Positions 1-13,307 are shown, counted from the stretch's first letter. The stretch: DNA of 64,000 nucleotides from Heterocephalus glaber (GCF_000247695.1 NW_004624733.1:274856-338855); one strand, 5' to 3'. The notes: generated by a model from the sequence alone, not told the origin. Translations and numbers: made by a program.

Positions 1-170
1 CCTCTGGGCCAGGAACAGTGGGACTCAGTACCTTGGTCTGGTGGTCTGGTGTCCTCTGCGTCTTTGTAGTGGGGAATCAGGTGGGTGCCTGTCTGCAGCA
101 GGGCGATTCAGCATCTTCTGCGCAACTCAGGACCTCAGTAGGGTGTGCACAGACCTCAATTGATGCATTT
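1..170. other. GC-richer fragment, unclassified
   Basis: The first 170 bases are clearly richer in G and C than the sequence that follows and have the texture of retroviral leader or LTR sequence, with repeated GGTCTGGTG-like words. No open frame or recognisable protein is present. It may be the end of an element that starts outside the window. This is inference from base composition only. Confidence 0.25.
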
Positions 171-3100
171 TTATGCATACAGGAGTAACTAATGTATGAA
201 ATAGTGCTCAGGTTTTTGGACATAGAAGCACTGGTGACTGAAGACCATCCTCAGCAATCTGGGTCATAGATTAAAAGAAAACAATATACAACAGAAATAT
301 TGAACTCTCTATAAAATATCTTTATATAGAATATCACTATTAACAAAATATTGAAAATTGAATTATTTTAAGTTCAGTAGGTCCATAGGAGAAAAATATT
401 ACCAGGATACTGGAGCCCTTGTGTTTATTCAAGTTGACCAAAGAGGATCCTGTCCCTTGAAGAGAAGAAAGAGATTTCTACCTGTTACCTTTCCTTGTTT
501 CTGTCATAAGTATTTGCCCCAAATGTTTAGGAAGTGCAAAGTTTACTGTAAAGAACTGTTTCTAAATTCTCTTTAAAGAGATCTCCATTTATTACACCAG
601 CATTCCAATTTAAGTTATCATTCAGTTCTGGAGAGATATTAATAAATCAATTCATATATTTGAACATAATGGAAATTAACTGCCATAGGTAGTTTTGTGA
701 AGCAGTTAGTTAATCACTCAGACTGTTGGTTAAAAATTTATGAATCAGTAATGAGTTGTGAACTGAGTCCAGCCTGGTTCAAAGCAATCTGATTCTCTCT
801 CTTTGACCATTCCACATTGAAGGGGACAAAAGTTCCTGGGGAAATAAGAGAAAAAGAGAGAAGGGAGAGACAGGCAGACACAAACAGAGAGAGACAGAGT
901 ATAGAGGCCTTAAAACAAGATATTTGCTATTCCTCAGTCCAATAATTTTCTATCCCTTATAGAAAATAATTTCAACTCCTTTCTAAATGAGAAGATCTTA
1001 CAAGGTGTCCATTCTAACCATCTGACTTCTTGGATTTCTTCATGTACGGTCTCTCCAAACCCAGACCCTCCCAAGAGTTATGCTCTTCCTTTTCCTTCGC
1101 ATGGAGAACTCTTCCTTCAGACCCCTGTATGTCTCTCAAACATACTAAAACATTGTTTTCTCAATAAAGTTTTCTCTTCGCCTTTTTTGTCCAAAGCAGT
1201 TTTTCAATCCTGATGCTATGCTTTCTACCACTCACCATTATCTTTATTCTGAGTGATTATCCTTATTATTGAGTATAGAGTTGTCCTTTGTCTGACCTTG
1301 AGGTAGAACAGAAAAATAAGGCAGAAGTTCCAGTTAATGCTGTATCTCAGGCACTAATAACAGGGATGGGCACATAGAAGATATTTGATACTAATTTTTA
1401 AATTAACTGATAATAGGAATATGTTGAAAAAGTATGATAGAACATTTGTTTCTCCATTTAATTTATTGTTTGCTTATTTGTAGGAGTAACCTATTTTAGA
1501 TTTCATATGCTAGGGAAGCAATGTACTATTTTTTGGAGAATAGTCAACTTGTTAGTTATTACCCCATTGCTGTCTTGTTCTGGGTATGATTTCCTGCTAA
1601 TAAACCAATTCTAAATAGAAGGTACTATAACCTCTGAAATTGATAAGTTAAAATGATGGGGATAAATAATTCTTTTGCAAATTCAGAAAAAAATCTAAAG
1701 TATAGATGGTGTATGATAAAATGAAGCCTCTAGTAACCTGACATACTAGTTATTAACATTGCAAGAATTCAAATTGCCCTTTTTTGCAGTGACTACTTCT
1801 ACTCATAATTAATGAAGACTTACCTACTTATTGTTATTGGGATGAGGATGTACTACTGGGTATTATGTAAATAACAAAGGAGGTTAATGACAAAATTTAA
1901 ATCATGAAGATAAAAAATATATTAAGATAGTGAGAATGAAATATTTAGATAATTATTATAAATGGAAAAAATAAGCTACAGTGAGGACAGGTTACAAAAA
2001 TATCTCTGGAGACAGATTAATAAATGAATATAGAAGAAGCATAACTGAAGTTCACCCACAACTTCAGGACTTAAGTGAAAAAAGAAAATTTAACAATGAG
2101 GATAGAGGATACAAAACACTATATGTAGACGTTTGGACATCAGCAAGTATGGAAAGCCCTGTTAAAAAGGCAGGGTTTTTCTACTATAAAAGGAAAAATG
2201 TTTCAATCACATTGATAAAGCTATTGGAATATAGTTTAGGCATCAGAAATGTTTTTTTCTTTAATGTCCTAAAAGAGATAATATTTCATATTTTATTGTG
2301 GGTAGGAAAAAACAAATTTCTTTATAAGTCATCTTTTAAAATTGTTTATTTGGGTACTTAGAATTTGAATATATATTTGTTATCTCTGACAAAGGACTTT
2401 TCTGCATTAATAACATATTCCATATATCTGAAGAAGTGCTTTCTTTATAAAATTTATAAATTTGGGGAATTATGGATTTGGGAGATAAGGCTTCTACATA
2501 GAATGAAGGGACAGGACTTCATGGAATAGTGAGATTACTTGTACATGGAAGAAAGAATAGGCAAAAATGAAGAGTGAAAAAATATATATATACATTTTTA
2601 TACTGAAGAAATTACTTTGTCAAAAGCTTGAGGTGAGTAAGTAGTTTGTCAGAACATAAAATAAAAACAAGCCAATCTGTGACTCATTAAAACAAACTAA
2701 TTGTCAGATAAAATGAAAATCATAACAACCTTAGTATATAATTGGAGAGTATTGCTAATATTTAGACAATAAAAGTGATCTAAAGAATGTTTTTGAAACT
2801 TTGACGTAAAGTGGAAATCACAATGGATATACAATAGAGCCAGGAAAAATGATGAACACATTCATTTAGATAATGAGTGGCCACCTGCTAAGGTCCAAGC
2901 ACAATGCTGGACATAGTGTTCAAGGTAGGAATATTTAAACCATTTTTGCTTAATTAGTTTAGAGTGGAGAAAAACAGTCAAGAGACAGCCACAAATTTTT
3001 ATATATATTTTCAGTTACCACTAAAATGAGATCAAAAATAAAAATAATCTGGGACACAAGCTTCTTTGAAATGTGTCTTTGTTTGATTATTCTTCTATAA

Positions 3101-3229
3101 CAAAAATACCACTAACTAAAATTTATTTGTCACATTTTTGGAGGGTGGAAAGTCCATTATATTGAGAAGGTGAAATTGTGTACTCATTTCAATAGCTACA
3201 AAATAGCATTAGATAACATCTGACCTACC
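171..3229. other. AT-rich sequence, no gene seen
   Basis: About 3 kb of AT-rich sequence with a short GA-rich patch near 845-900. The longest open stretch (1981-2361, plus, 126 codons, no ATG at its start) has the composition expected of chance in AT-rich DNA and no recognisable domain. I see no RNA gene or clear mobile element. Confidence 0.6.
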
Positions 3230-3317
3230 TTTTTTTGTTTGTTTTGTACCAGGGATTGAACTCAGGACTTCGTGCTTGCCAGGCAGGTGTGGTGTCACTG
3301 ACCTAAATCCCCAGTCC
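3230..3317 (-). mobile_element. ID-type tRNA-derived SINE
   Basis: Reads on the minus strand as a tRNA-like head with an A box near GATTTAGGTCAGTG and a B box near GAGTTCAATCCC, ending in an A-rich tail (T-rich at 3230-3246 on the plus strand). This is the window's common 80-90 bp SINE. The copy is moderately diverged. Confidence 0.85.
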
Positions 3318-3549
3318 TGACAATACCTTTTTGATAAAAACAAAATACTCTCAGAAAACTGGAAATATAAGGAATCTTCCTTAACCATACAAATTACATC
3401 CACCACCATGATCACATTTACTGATGAAAGACAATGTTTTTTACATTAGTTTGAAAAAAAAGCCTGCTTGGACTCAGCTGTTTTATTCAACAGTGTTCTG
3501 AAGTGTCTATACAGTATAATTGGTAAGAAAATGAAACAAAAGTCAGGGA

Positions 3550-3940
3550 ATTATGTGTTAGTGACTTTTCTCTTGTTGCTGAGATGAAATATCTGACATC
3601 CAAAGTTAAAAGGGAAAAGGTTTATTTAGTTCACAGTTTGTAGAGATTTTGGTCCATAATCAGCTAGGGAAGGTGGCACATGGCAGAGGAGCAACAGTTT
3701 ATGGTGGCAGAAGACAGCAAAAGCAAGCAAGGGACTTTAACAGCATCTTTCTGTCCCTTTTATCTTATCCAGGCTACTTAGGGTAGGTAGTACTCATACC
3801 CTTAATCCGAGTGCCCTTGAGCCTAGCACTGTATCATAAATCAGTCATGCACTCTAAATTTAGCCACCTCTGAAAAAGCCCCATCTATAACTGCATGAGG
3901 CTTTGAGGAAACATCTAGACATAAGCCATAACAAATTGGA
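3550..3940 (+). repeat. Old interspersed repeat, family unresolved
   Basis: About 390 bp beginning GTGTTAGTGACTTTTCTC and containing GGTTTATTTAGTTCACAG, a pattern typical of an abundant rodent interspersed repeat (DNA- or LTR-type). A second partial copy with the same opening order lies at 58887-58965. I recognise the style but cannot name the family with confidence. Confidence 0.45.
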
Positions 3941-5062
3941 AAGTAAAAATCAAAACTCTTGATTCAATGATGAAATACATGTCTTGTGCAGAAAACAACT
4001 TTGCAGGATATAAGAGAATATACAAAAATCAATTTTACTTCTATGTGCTACCAATGAAAAATTAGAAAGTGAAATAAAGCACTATTTAATAAAAGATCAA
4101 AAAGAAAATAGATATACCCATTTTGAGCACAATCAAAATTCTGAATCTGAAGAACATGATCAGTTAAAGACAAATGAAGATGAGATAGTTTGAACAATTC
4201 AAGAATTCCCATTTAGACTATCAATTGATTTAAATATTTTGTGTCCTATATCAAACTTAAAACTTATTTTCAATTTGTTTATCTTAAGTTTGAGTTCTAT
4301 GCCCTCTGTATATGTTTATTAATGCTCTTTTGCTAAGGTCATGCCTGGCCTGAATGAGATCTTTACAAGCAAATAGGCCACTCTCAGCAAACAACAGGCT
4401 GTTCTCAGTAAAGAAGACAGATGGTCATAAAGAAAATTCAGGGTGCTGAGAGATCCAGTGATTGCACACTTATGCTCACTGTCCTTGGACCCTCAGTCAT
4501 AAACATTCCTTATGCTCATAGCCCATTTCCAAAAACCCATATAAGCATAGTTTTATTTCCCAGCTAGCTGCTGAAATCTACCCACAATTTCAGTCTCTGT
4601 TCACATCTGGATTAGAATATACTTTTTTTATAAAGCCTGTCTCTGAGTGGCCTCACATGTGCTATTTATTACAGCTAAGACTATTCAGTTACTTATCTTA
4701 GAATTAGGGTTGAAGTGTAATTTGCAAATAATGGAGGCAGGGAGGATTTTTTATTTTATGGAGTTTGAGTAAAGAGGATAAAGCATGTTGTTAAATATTT
4801 GTAGTAAACTGTGAAATGGAGACTGCTTGAAGTCAATTGGAGCACACAAACATAGTAAGAAAATTCTAAACATAGCTCCATAGATTGTCTTGCAGGTAAC
4901 CTCAGTAAATAAGGCTGGTTTACATGTTATCTGGAACAATAGTGAAAGCAAGTGGTGAGGAATTTTTAAAAAAAATGCTCAGTCAATCATTTCCACAAGA
5001 CATCTGGAATGAGACATCTCCAGACTGCTTATAATTCAGGTAATAGCTGACCTACTTTCTCA
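3941..5062. other. AT-rich spacer with a possible solo LTR
   Basis: Mostly unremarkable AT-rich sequence. About 4331-4672 has LTR-like features in plus orientation: a CATATAAG TATA-like box at about 4549-4556, a pyrimidine-rich stretch and a terminal TTACA. I could not find a convincing flanking duplication, so this is only a suggestion. Confidence 0.35.
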
Positions 5063-5152
5063 TTTTTTTTTTTTTTTGTGGTACCAGGAATTGAACTCAG
5101 GATCTTGTGCTTGCAAGGCAGGTGTGGTGCCACTGAGCTAAATCCCCAGCCC
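5063..5152 (-). mobile_element. ID-type SINE with TSD
   Basis: A minus-strand SINE: T-run at about 5063-5077, then GTACCAGGAATTGAACTCAG and a GAGCTAAATCCCCAGCCC end. CTTTCTCAT occurs just before the T-run and again just after the element (from about 5158), consistent with LINE-mediated insertion. Confidence 0.9.
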
Positions 5153-5587
5153 ACATACTTTCTCATTTTAAGAATTGCTTACATGTGGTAAAACATTTAT
5201 ATCACAGTGTGAGTACTAGACAGCTATGTTGAGAAACACAAATATGAGCATTTTCACATCTAAATTTTGTTAAATTTCCAGGACAGAGAATTATGTGTAG
5301 TGAATTATGAAATTTAAGGAAAATTATAGAAGTTACAAGTATTTATTTTTGTGTTTAATTATATTAGTAACTCTAAAATATTGTTATCTAAAATACATCT
5401 TTTATTTTACTGATTAATTATTTTTGAACATTGACTCAGGAGCCAAAGGTGTAATCTAAGCCTCCAAATGAATAGGACAATTTAAAATGTGTCTTAAGAA
5501 TAGATTGTGAGAATATATCTTATAAAGTTAGATTTTACAAAAAATTCACAAAAATAATATATGATAAAGGTATTAAAGAAAGAAAAA

Positions 5588-5784
5588 GAGCCAGGCATGG
5601 TGGAGCCAGCCTTTAATCCCAACACTCTGAAAGGCTGACACACTAGGGTCACAAGCAAGAGTCCAGCCTGGGCAACTTAGCAATACCCTATCTCGAAATA
5701 AAAACAAATTTTAAAAATAAATAAATAAGTCCTGGGGATATATTTCTGTTCAAAGGTTTTAGGTTCACACACCAGTACCAGAAA

Positions 5785-5785
<1 letters not shown>
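5588..5785 (+). mobile_element. B1-like/ID chimeric SINE
   Basis: The left part (GCCAGGCATGGTGGAGCC then AGTCCAGCCTGGGCAAC) is 7SL RNA-derived, as in B1 or Alu. After an A-rich linker comes an ID-like right half (TCCTGGGGATATATTTCTGT to CACCAGTACCAG). Such 7SL-tRNA dimers are known from squirrel-, dormouse- and beaver-related rodents, so this copy is informative about the host. Its tail runs into a GAAA array. Confidence 0.75.

Positions 5786-5858
<73 letters not shown>
5786..5858 (+). repeat. (GAAA)n microsatellite
   Basis: Some 18 units of GAAA with one slip, grown from the A-rich tail of the preceding SINE. The reading frame across it on the minus strand (repeated Phe-Leu-Ser) is an artefact of the repeat. 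Confidence 0.95.
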
Positions 5859-6531
5859 AGCAAGCACAGAATTCTTCATTAGTTCCTCAGTAACTTTTTG
5901 CCGTTTAAAGTTAAGTAATTTAATGGATATCTTGGGGCTAAAATTTAATCATTTAATCATAGTCTCTATCATGAATAAAAGTTTCACTTGAAAGGACAGT
6001 TGCTTTAATTTGTATTACAAGATTATATTGCATGTTAAATTTTGGCTATATGAGTATAGGGTATTTATATTTCTATAGTTCGAAAGTCCTAAAATCCTTA
6101 TGCTATTCATAAATGTGTTTAATGTCATTCATTTTGATCGAATACATTTATTACAATGTAAAGAAAAGAAAAGTTACCTGTGACACAAAGATTATTCTTC
6201 TTTGTTTCTTTTTAGGTCATAGAGAACTGAGGTGGTTATATATCATCACTATGCCTACACTGGTAGTAAAATATCTTATACACAAATATGATAAAAAGTT
6301 GTTTTAAAAAACTTGGCCTGTAAGGCATGATTTTATTGTAGGGACACTACAATAATATTCATTTTCTAAAAGACAATTTCTTATTTTTCTTGTGTTTAGA
6401 AACTTAAATTTGACCCCAATCTTTTCTTTCATTTGCATTGTGCTATATACATATATTATAACCAGTAAACTTTATTTTGTATTCATTTCTACACCAGTAA
6501 ATATTGTAACACTAGGTGACCCAATTGTTTG

Positions 6532-6627
6532 TTTTTTTGTTTTTTGTTTTTGGTACCAGAAATCCAACTCAGGTCCTTGCACTTTTGAGGCAGGCGGGGG
6601 AACCACTGAGCTAAATCCCTAGTTCAC
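6532..6627 (-). mobile_element. ID-type SINE
   Basis: Minus-strand copy with a long T-rich tail interrupted by G, then GGTACCAGAAATCCAACTCAG and a CTGAGCTAAATCCCTAG end. The B box is degraded. Confidence 0.85.
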
Positions 6628-7260
6628 TCAAGTGTTTTCAGCTATTATTCAGAACACAGCAGATGACGTCCTTCTGTCCATATCCCAAGTAAATATACAA
6701 ATATTCAGAATTCTGTTATTTATGAAATAAATATCTTGTCAATTTCTATTCATGTATACAATAAGAGAAGGAAAATACCTTTTCCTTCTGTAGCCAATAT
6801 TCATTTCACATTTTGTCAAATTAGACTTTTTAAATACAGAGAAAAGCAGAAACTGTTGCCATGAAAATTCAGCCAATATTTTCATCAAATTATCTTTTAT
6901 TAAATATGATATTCTGTATTTGAATGTTCCATCAAGAATATTAAAATACAAAAGAAATAAGAGATTGAATGGACACTATTTTTAATCTTACAAGAAGAAT
7001 TATATCATGCAATTTCCAGGAGTTCACATATTTTATGTGGTTTGATTTCTACCTTGTAAGTATTTTCTAGCCCAGCAAGTAATGCTTGAATTCAGTAATT
7101 ATCCATTATAAAACACTGACATTTTTATATTCTCTATGTTTCCTAGTTATTATTTTTCTTCTTCTTGGAATGTATTTCCTTTTATGTTCTCAGGATAAAT
7201 TCCTATCAATTTTTTAAGGTTAAGGGGAAACATTCTGTAATCCAAGGTTTCCTTGATTTT

Positions 7261-7355
7261 TCTTTTTCTTTTTCTTTTTTTTCTTTTTTTTGGTACTGGG
7301 GATCACTTGCACTTGCTAGGCAGGTGGTGGCACCACTGAGCTAAATCCCCAGCCC
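7261..7355 (-). mobile_element. ID-type SINE, internally shortened
   Basis: The T-rich tail (7261-7291) leads into GGTACTGGGGATCACTTGC. The usual AACTCAGGACCTTG segment is missing here, so a short internal deletion removed most of the B box. The end CTGAGCTAAATCCCCAGCCC is intact. Confidence 0.85.
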
Positions 7356-9059
7356 ATTCTTGCCTTTTTCTTTAGGTAATTGATTTTTCTCTTGCATCAC
7401 TGTAGGAGCTCAGTTGTAATGTTTGCCAAAATCTATTTCATTTGATTGACCAAAAATTACCCTGATTTGTAGCCTCTGAACTATAATTAGCCAGAAATCA
7501 TTAAGGCTCATCTTTTCCTCATAGCACCCAGACAGAACCCAACATATGTTGGATGCTGTATTTTGTTGATAGATAAATGAATAAATAAATAAGAATAGTG
7601 GGCATCAGTCAGAAGTTCTATAAACATCATGAATATTCATTATTTCACTCATTATAAGGTAGAGAGGTTTTATTTAATATAATATTAACAACAAACTTTT
7701 ATACCTGCTACAGTGCTAAATACAGTATGTCATCTAATCATGAAAACTTCAGAAGGTAAATATTAATTATACTTATATTTAGATGTGGTTACTGAGATTG
7801 AGAGTCTAAATAACTTACTCTAAGATCTATCTATCTATCATTCATCTCTAAAATAAGCCTACACAACCTAACTCCAAATCCATTTCATAAAAACTACTAA
7901 GGCAAATGAAAAAGACACAGGGCTGACTTCTTAAATGGTTTTAGTCATGTAACCTGTCTTGCACAGTACTATGATCTAAAATTAGCAACTATCACTATTT
8001 ATATTTTCTTAAGCTAACATAAGTGAAACAATAAAATAGAGATACTGAAAACTATAAATTTACATTAATAAGCCAATATGTTTTAATCACTGATTAAATG
8101 TCACCAAGTAACACAGATTAACATGGTCTGAAGCAGAATCTGCCAATAAAACTAAGTTAAACAACTTAGTAATTTTTATTAAGCCATTAATACACATTTT
8201 CTATGGTGCTTAGACTTAGAGGATGATGATATGAAGGAGAATGTAAAAGATTATGTCTACTTTATAAGTGAATTATAATCTAATTTTTTGGCTGCAACAC
8301 AGGAAAATGAAAAAAATAGTGAATAATACAGAATCTGCACTTTTCACTTCCTTACCCTACCCTTAATTTTCAGTGATTACTGTCTCATCTCTTTCAGATC
8401 CTATATTAAATATAACTGCTTTCAGAATGTCTTCTTTAATCCTCAATATAGGTTATGAAATATTATTTTGGTTTTATCCATATCATTACCCATAATCCAA
8501 TGGAAGTATATAGCATATCTCATTATGCCCTCCTTATAGTTCTGTCTTCCCCTTAAATCAGCATTTCTTGAGGACAGGTATCAATTTGTTCAGAACTGTG
8601 TCCATAGTGTCAAAGAGGTTCTATCAGATATTATAGAATCAAGGCAAAAAATAAAAACTATGAAAAAGGACAAAGAGGAATGGTATTTCAAAAAAGTCCT
8701 AATCTTTGTCTAATTAAAGCCAAGAATTTGCTTAGATATCTGGGAACTGAGGAGTATATCATAAAGGGCAGTGACAGGCAAGATTCAGACTTAGTGAGAA
8801 TATACAGGTAAATGATACATGTTGGGACTACATAAGAAAAAAATCTAATATCCTTAAAAGAGTGATTGGAGCTGAAGAAATCTGAAAGTATATATAACAG
8901 GATATCTAAAGATGGGAGAGATTCAAGTAGTACATGTCATTGTCATTATCATGGCTGAGATTTATTGAGGGCTTACTGTGTACTATAATGTTTTACAAAG
9001 ATCAAGTCGTTTCTTGAGATGTGCACTATTAGTCTAATTTTCATGCAAAGAAACATGGC

Positions 9060-9605
9060 ACACACTAGCTGTGTGGTAGTAAACCTCTAAAATAACTTTC
9101 AATGATCTCACCTTCATAATAGTAATACTCATGTGTAATCCCTCCCCTCAAATTTGGGTTGTATTATCAAACTTTGAACAACATCACCAGCAACAAATAA
9201 CAACAACAACAAAAAAGTGCCAAAAGTGATCAAATCTTACCCTGAGACAAATTTATAAAGGCTGTAGTTTCCTTCTTTCAGGCTTTCTCTCTTGTTGTAT
9301 TGTGTTACTTGCTCTTACAGAAGTCAGCTTAAGTGGAAGCCAGTGTATTATGAAGCAAACCTTTAGCCAGAGCCATGACAGTGAACATGGAAACAGATCA
9401 TGCCACTTCCACTGTCCTCTTGCACAAATTTAAACTTATCTACACCACCTTGATTGCTGTTTTCTGAGCCAGAACCATTTAGCTAAGGTGTTTCCAGATT
9501 CCTGATGCATGGAGAGAAAAACAATTGAGATAATTTTTTTCCTGTTTTAAGCTACCAAATATTTTAAGCTACCAAACATTTACATAGCAATGGAAATCTT
9601 ATGTG
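9060..9605 (+). mobile_element. MaLR-type LTR (MLT1-like)
   Basis: The 3' part (about 9440-9600) has the order seen in mammalian MLT1 LTRs: TTGATTGCTG, AGAACCATTTAGCTAAG, TCCAGATTCCTGA, then CTGTTTTAAGCTACCAAA. A short tandem of TTTTAAGCTACCAAA occurs at 9546-9580. It is an old, non-coding solo LTR. The 5' limit is approximate. Confidence 0.55.
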
Positions 9606-10174
9606 ACATTTAAAAGATTTTAACCCAGACTTTATACGTGTGTGTGTGTGTGTGTGTCCTTTTATTTGGTCTAATGTACAAATGTGGTTAACTATTTTGA
9701 TGAAACTAAGATATCTGATTTAAAAAGCCTCAATTCTCCTTCAAAAAAAATTCTACCTGCCTTTGTTGTTACTATTGTTGGAAGATTGGTTGGGTATGAT
9801 CAATACAGAAAAGTAATTGAATGTAATAATAGAGCTGTTAAGGTAATCAATTATTGCAATTTTAGTAATCATACATTTTTAAAAGAATTTTCAGGCATCA
9901 CCTTACTCATATGTTGAAAGCACTGCATTTCACAATTCCTTTCTTTTTCAGGTCAATGACTTTTTAATATAGAAAACTAAAGCTTATTTTCCCTTTTTAT
10001 TGTTTTTCTCTCCACTAGAGGAAAGACATTAAATTGTCGATTTTGACGTTCTGGAAGGGTTTTAAAAAATAGTATAGAATTATTAAAGATTTCTAAAATG
10101 ACCTCAGTCAGGAGGAAGATAGAGAATGGAGAATGGAATCCAATATTTCTGATACCTATAGCTAGCTTGCTTGC

Positions 10175-10226
<52 letters not shown>

Positions 10227-11034
10227 TCCTTCCTTCCTTCCTTCCTTCCTTCTTTCTTTTTACCCATAGTTTTCAAGGAGAAGTTTCAAGTTTGACTAAA
10301 TTAAAGTATGCTAAGGCTTATGGAAATTTTTGTTTATGATTTCTAATATGCATCTGGCATGTTTGAAAACATTTTAGAATTTCTCCCCTCTGCATGCAAT
10401 TACTTACTGAAGTGAAAATCTTGCCAATATAATCTCCTTGGTGGTTTCTTTACCCCTGAGACACATAGTTGATGAAGCTGCATATGGCAAAGCCTGTGTT
10501 CTATTTTTTAAAAAATAGAAAATTTATATGGTTGGTATATATAACTCTTCCTCAAATGTATAAATCCTCTGTCTATATGAGTGGAAGCCCATAAATGACA
10601 TTTTAAGAATGGTGGTCTACCATGCATAGTAATATAATATAATTTTATCTTGTTGTCCCTTACAACATAAGTAATATATCTAAGAGACACTTTGGGATAC
10701 AGAAAGAAATGCAATTTATGCTTATGTGCACTTGTCAATACTGAAAAAATTAAGATGAAGGAAATAAAGAAAACATGGAAATATTTTAAAGGTGAGCATA
10801 GTCCATTCTTCCTGAAAAAATGTTGTTAAATAAGGCCCATTTTTATTGTTTAAAAACGCATAATTGTACAAAAAGTTCACAAATTTAGGTTACATACACA
10901 AATTAAAAACACATAAATTTCTTCTTAAACATTGCTTTAGGAAAAGCTTTTAGGAGTTCATTATACATAAATAGATAAATAGATAATAGATAAATATTGA
11001 TACATTTATGACCTTAAGGGTTTCATAATATATA
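9606..11034. other. AT-rich spacer with TG and TTTC microsatellites
   Basis: Contains a (TG)n run at about 9639-9657 and the TTTC/TTCC array listed separately. No gene is seen. The short open frame at 9684-9917 shows no domain. Confidence 0.6.
10165..10260 (+). repeat. (TTTC)n / (TTCC)n microsatellite
   Basis: About 16 TTTC units followed by about 6 TTCC units and then TTTC again. The low-complexity open frames crossing it on both strands are artefacts. Confidence 0.95.
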
Positions 11035-11620
11035 AATGATTTAGGGGGGAAGATGTAACACCCAAACCTACTAGATATCTGAAATGCGAGTTTGTAGTCT
11101 CTAAAATCAAAGAATGAATTCTAGGAACGATGGAGGTTAAGAGTAGGAAAAATTTATTGAGAGAAAGAAAGCTTCTGTCTAAGAGAGACAGAGGGGAACT
11201 GGAAAGTGGGTTGCTCACCCACAAGGTGTTTTCTATGGCAAATCCATGAGGTGAGGCAGGTACAAGGTGGGACAAAACTATAACACCCAATGGAAAATTA
11301 CAAGGTGGGCATGAGGTGGCACAAAACCATGACCAACCAATAAGATTAGAAGTATAGTCACCTAGGTAATATTGGTTAAATGGGGATCAAATGGAAAAAT
11401 GAGTCACATACATGAAATTTCCCATTTAGAATAACAATCACTGCTATCTATGTCTAGGGGAAGTAGTACCTCTTTTCTTTTTTATAATGCTAACCAGTGA
11501 ATGTGCCTCAATTGTTCTCCATGAGGTCTGGCTCCTTGAGGACTGGTGCCTTGAAGGTGGCCCTGTCTTACTGCCTACAAGATATCTAATTAACTTACTT
11601 ATTTACAATATTAAGAGATA
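11035..11620 (-). mobile_element. LTR, family A, copy 1
   Basis: Core 11054-11579. On the minus strand it reads from about TGTAGGCAGTAAGACAGGGC through TTTTGTCCCACCTTGTACC and CTCTCAATAAATTTTTCC to GGTTTGGGTGTTACA. The same order is found on the plus strand at 44.1-45.4 kb, and a partial third copy lies at 57.1 kb. Short flanking words are also shared between copies 1 and 2, so the true element may be longer than the core. No coding sequence. Confidence 0.7.
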
Positions 11621-12400
11621 TAAAATAGGAAGTTGAAACTATAACATTAGATAGAATGGTATAATTTTAAAAAAACCTTTAGATATTAGAAAAGCTGAAG
11701 AAGACAGAATACAAAATTTAGAAGATCATTTTAATTGACATTTTATCAATTTTCTTGTTTATTTTACATGAATCTGACTTGCAAATAACCAGCTAATTTT
11801 TTAAAATTAAAAGAAAGAACATAATCAATGTTGTAAGGATTTACTTTGTCTCAGACAATATCAAACAAACTCATAATTATTACCATCTGCTATACTACTA
11901 TTGTATCAACCCCTTCACAAAGTTGTTACCAGCTTAAATTTACACATGTGGAAACAGATTAGCTAAAAGTAAGTCCCTGAAGGAGTTCTGTTCAAGGAGC
12001 ATGTTCATTAGCTGGATTTGTTCCTAAATCAGACAAAGTGAGTCTTATACACTTTTGACACAAATATACAATGTATATTGCTTTGCCCTTCCTAGCAGTC
12101 CCCTCCATGTCACCACTACTTTTCCTTTTGATTCCTTGTACTAATGAAACACTGTACAGTAAGCCCACAACAGCACAACTGTGACAATGTCTGGCAGACA
12201 CATGAGCTACTTTTGCAATTTGTTTACATCTATGAATATTCATAATGCGAGTTATGTTCATATCTGTGTAAGTTCACAACTTAAATATTTGAAAGTCTGG
12301 GGCTTACTGTAGTCAAGTAGTGATCAGTGGTTACTAAGTTTTATAGTACAAAAGAGAAGCCGGTTTTCTAAGATTTTATAGCTTTCTCACTGCCTTGCTT

Positions 12401-12482
12401 TCTTTTCTTTTTTTCTTTTTGGAACTTGGGACCTTGCACTTGTGAGGCAGGCATGGTGACACCGAGAGCTAAATCCTAGGCC
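12401..12482 (-). mobile_element. ID-type SINE, short
   Basis: Minus-strand copy with a pyrimidine-rich tail, then GGAACTTGGGACCTTGCAC and GAGCTAAATCCTAGGCCC. It lacks the ATTGAACTC segment and has a GA insertion before AGCTAAATC. Confidence 0.8.
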
Positions 12483-12663
12483 CTTTGCTTTCTTACTATA
12501 AATTTTTATTTAGGGAAAAGAAGAGAAATGTCAGATTTTTCTAAAGATTAGGTAACGAGTTTTGTAAAAGGAGCCCATATTTAAAGTGAAAAAAACTGTC
12601 ATAGTTAATTATAAGAAAATTTCATTGTTTTTACAGAAGGTAAAATATATATGTACATATACA

Positions 12664-12753
12664 TTTTTTTTTTTTTTTTGGTACTGGGGATTGAACTCGG
12701 GTCCTTGTGCTTGCAAGGCAGGTGCCGGAACCACTGAGCTAAATCCCTGGCCC
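12664..12753 (-). mobile_element. ID-type SINE with TSD
   Basis: A well-preserved minus-strand copy (T-run, GGTACTGGGGATTGAACTCG, CACTGAGCTAAATCCCTGG). ATGTACATAT flanks it, at about 12651-12660 and immediately after the element. A relatively recent insertion. Confidence 0.92.
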
Positions 12754-13307
12754 ATGTACATATTTATATGAATATGATAGATCATTAGTCTTACTTTTTC
12801 ATGCTGAATATCTTTTGCATGAAGACTCCCAAGGGTTTTAGCTATTTTGTTGACTCTATTAAAATCTCCGGTCACGATAGTTTTTTAAATTTTGTTTTGT
12901 TTTTAGGTGAAATTACCACGTTATGTCAATGTAGGTGAGACCATGAGGCAGGTTTTCTTTATAAATTTTGTAATAAATCATTGTTCTAATTATATCTAAA
13001 AATGTAAAAATTTTATAAAATAATGCTGAATGTAAAACAAAAAAAGAGATACAATAAGAGTAACATATTCATAAAGCCTCAAAGACAGAGAGAGGAAAGG
13101 AATGCTGAGCAACATATCAGAATGTTAATCCATTCCATCATGGGTTCTATTGAGAACTACCAATAACTATGAAAAATGTTTCCTCACAATTCTATAACAC
13201 ATAAGAGCACATGCAGCAAAACTTAATTTTCTAAAATACATTTATGCAAAAAATGTGAAGAGAACCACAAATCTTAGTTCATCAGAAACACTAGCTTGAG
13301 AATTTTA

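Larger units (their letters stand above)
5859..9060. other. AT-rich sequence, no gene seen apart from two SINEs
   Basis: Low-complexity AT-rich DNA with a short TCTA run near 7827-7838. Apart from the two SINEs listed separately (6532-6627 and 7261-7355), I see no coding, RNA or mobile feature. Short open frames here have neither codon bias nor domains. Confidence 0.6.

Noticed and set aside
1981..2361. 126-codon plus-strand open frame
   Set aside because: Begins without ATG, AT-driven composition, no domain, no splice or promoter context.
9977..10295. Lys/Glu-rich and Phe/Leu/Ser-rich open frames
   Set aside because: Translation of the TTTC/TTCC microsatellite on both strands.
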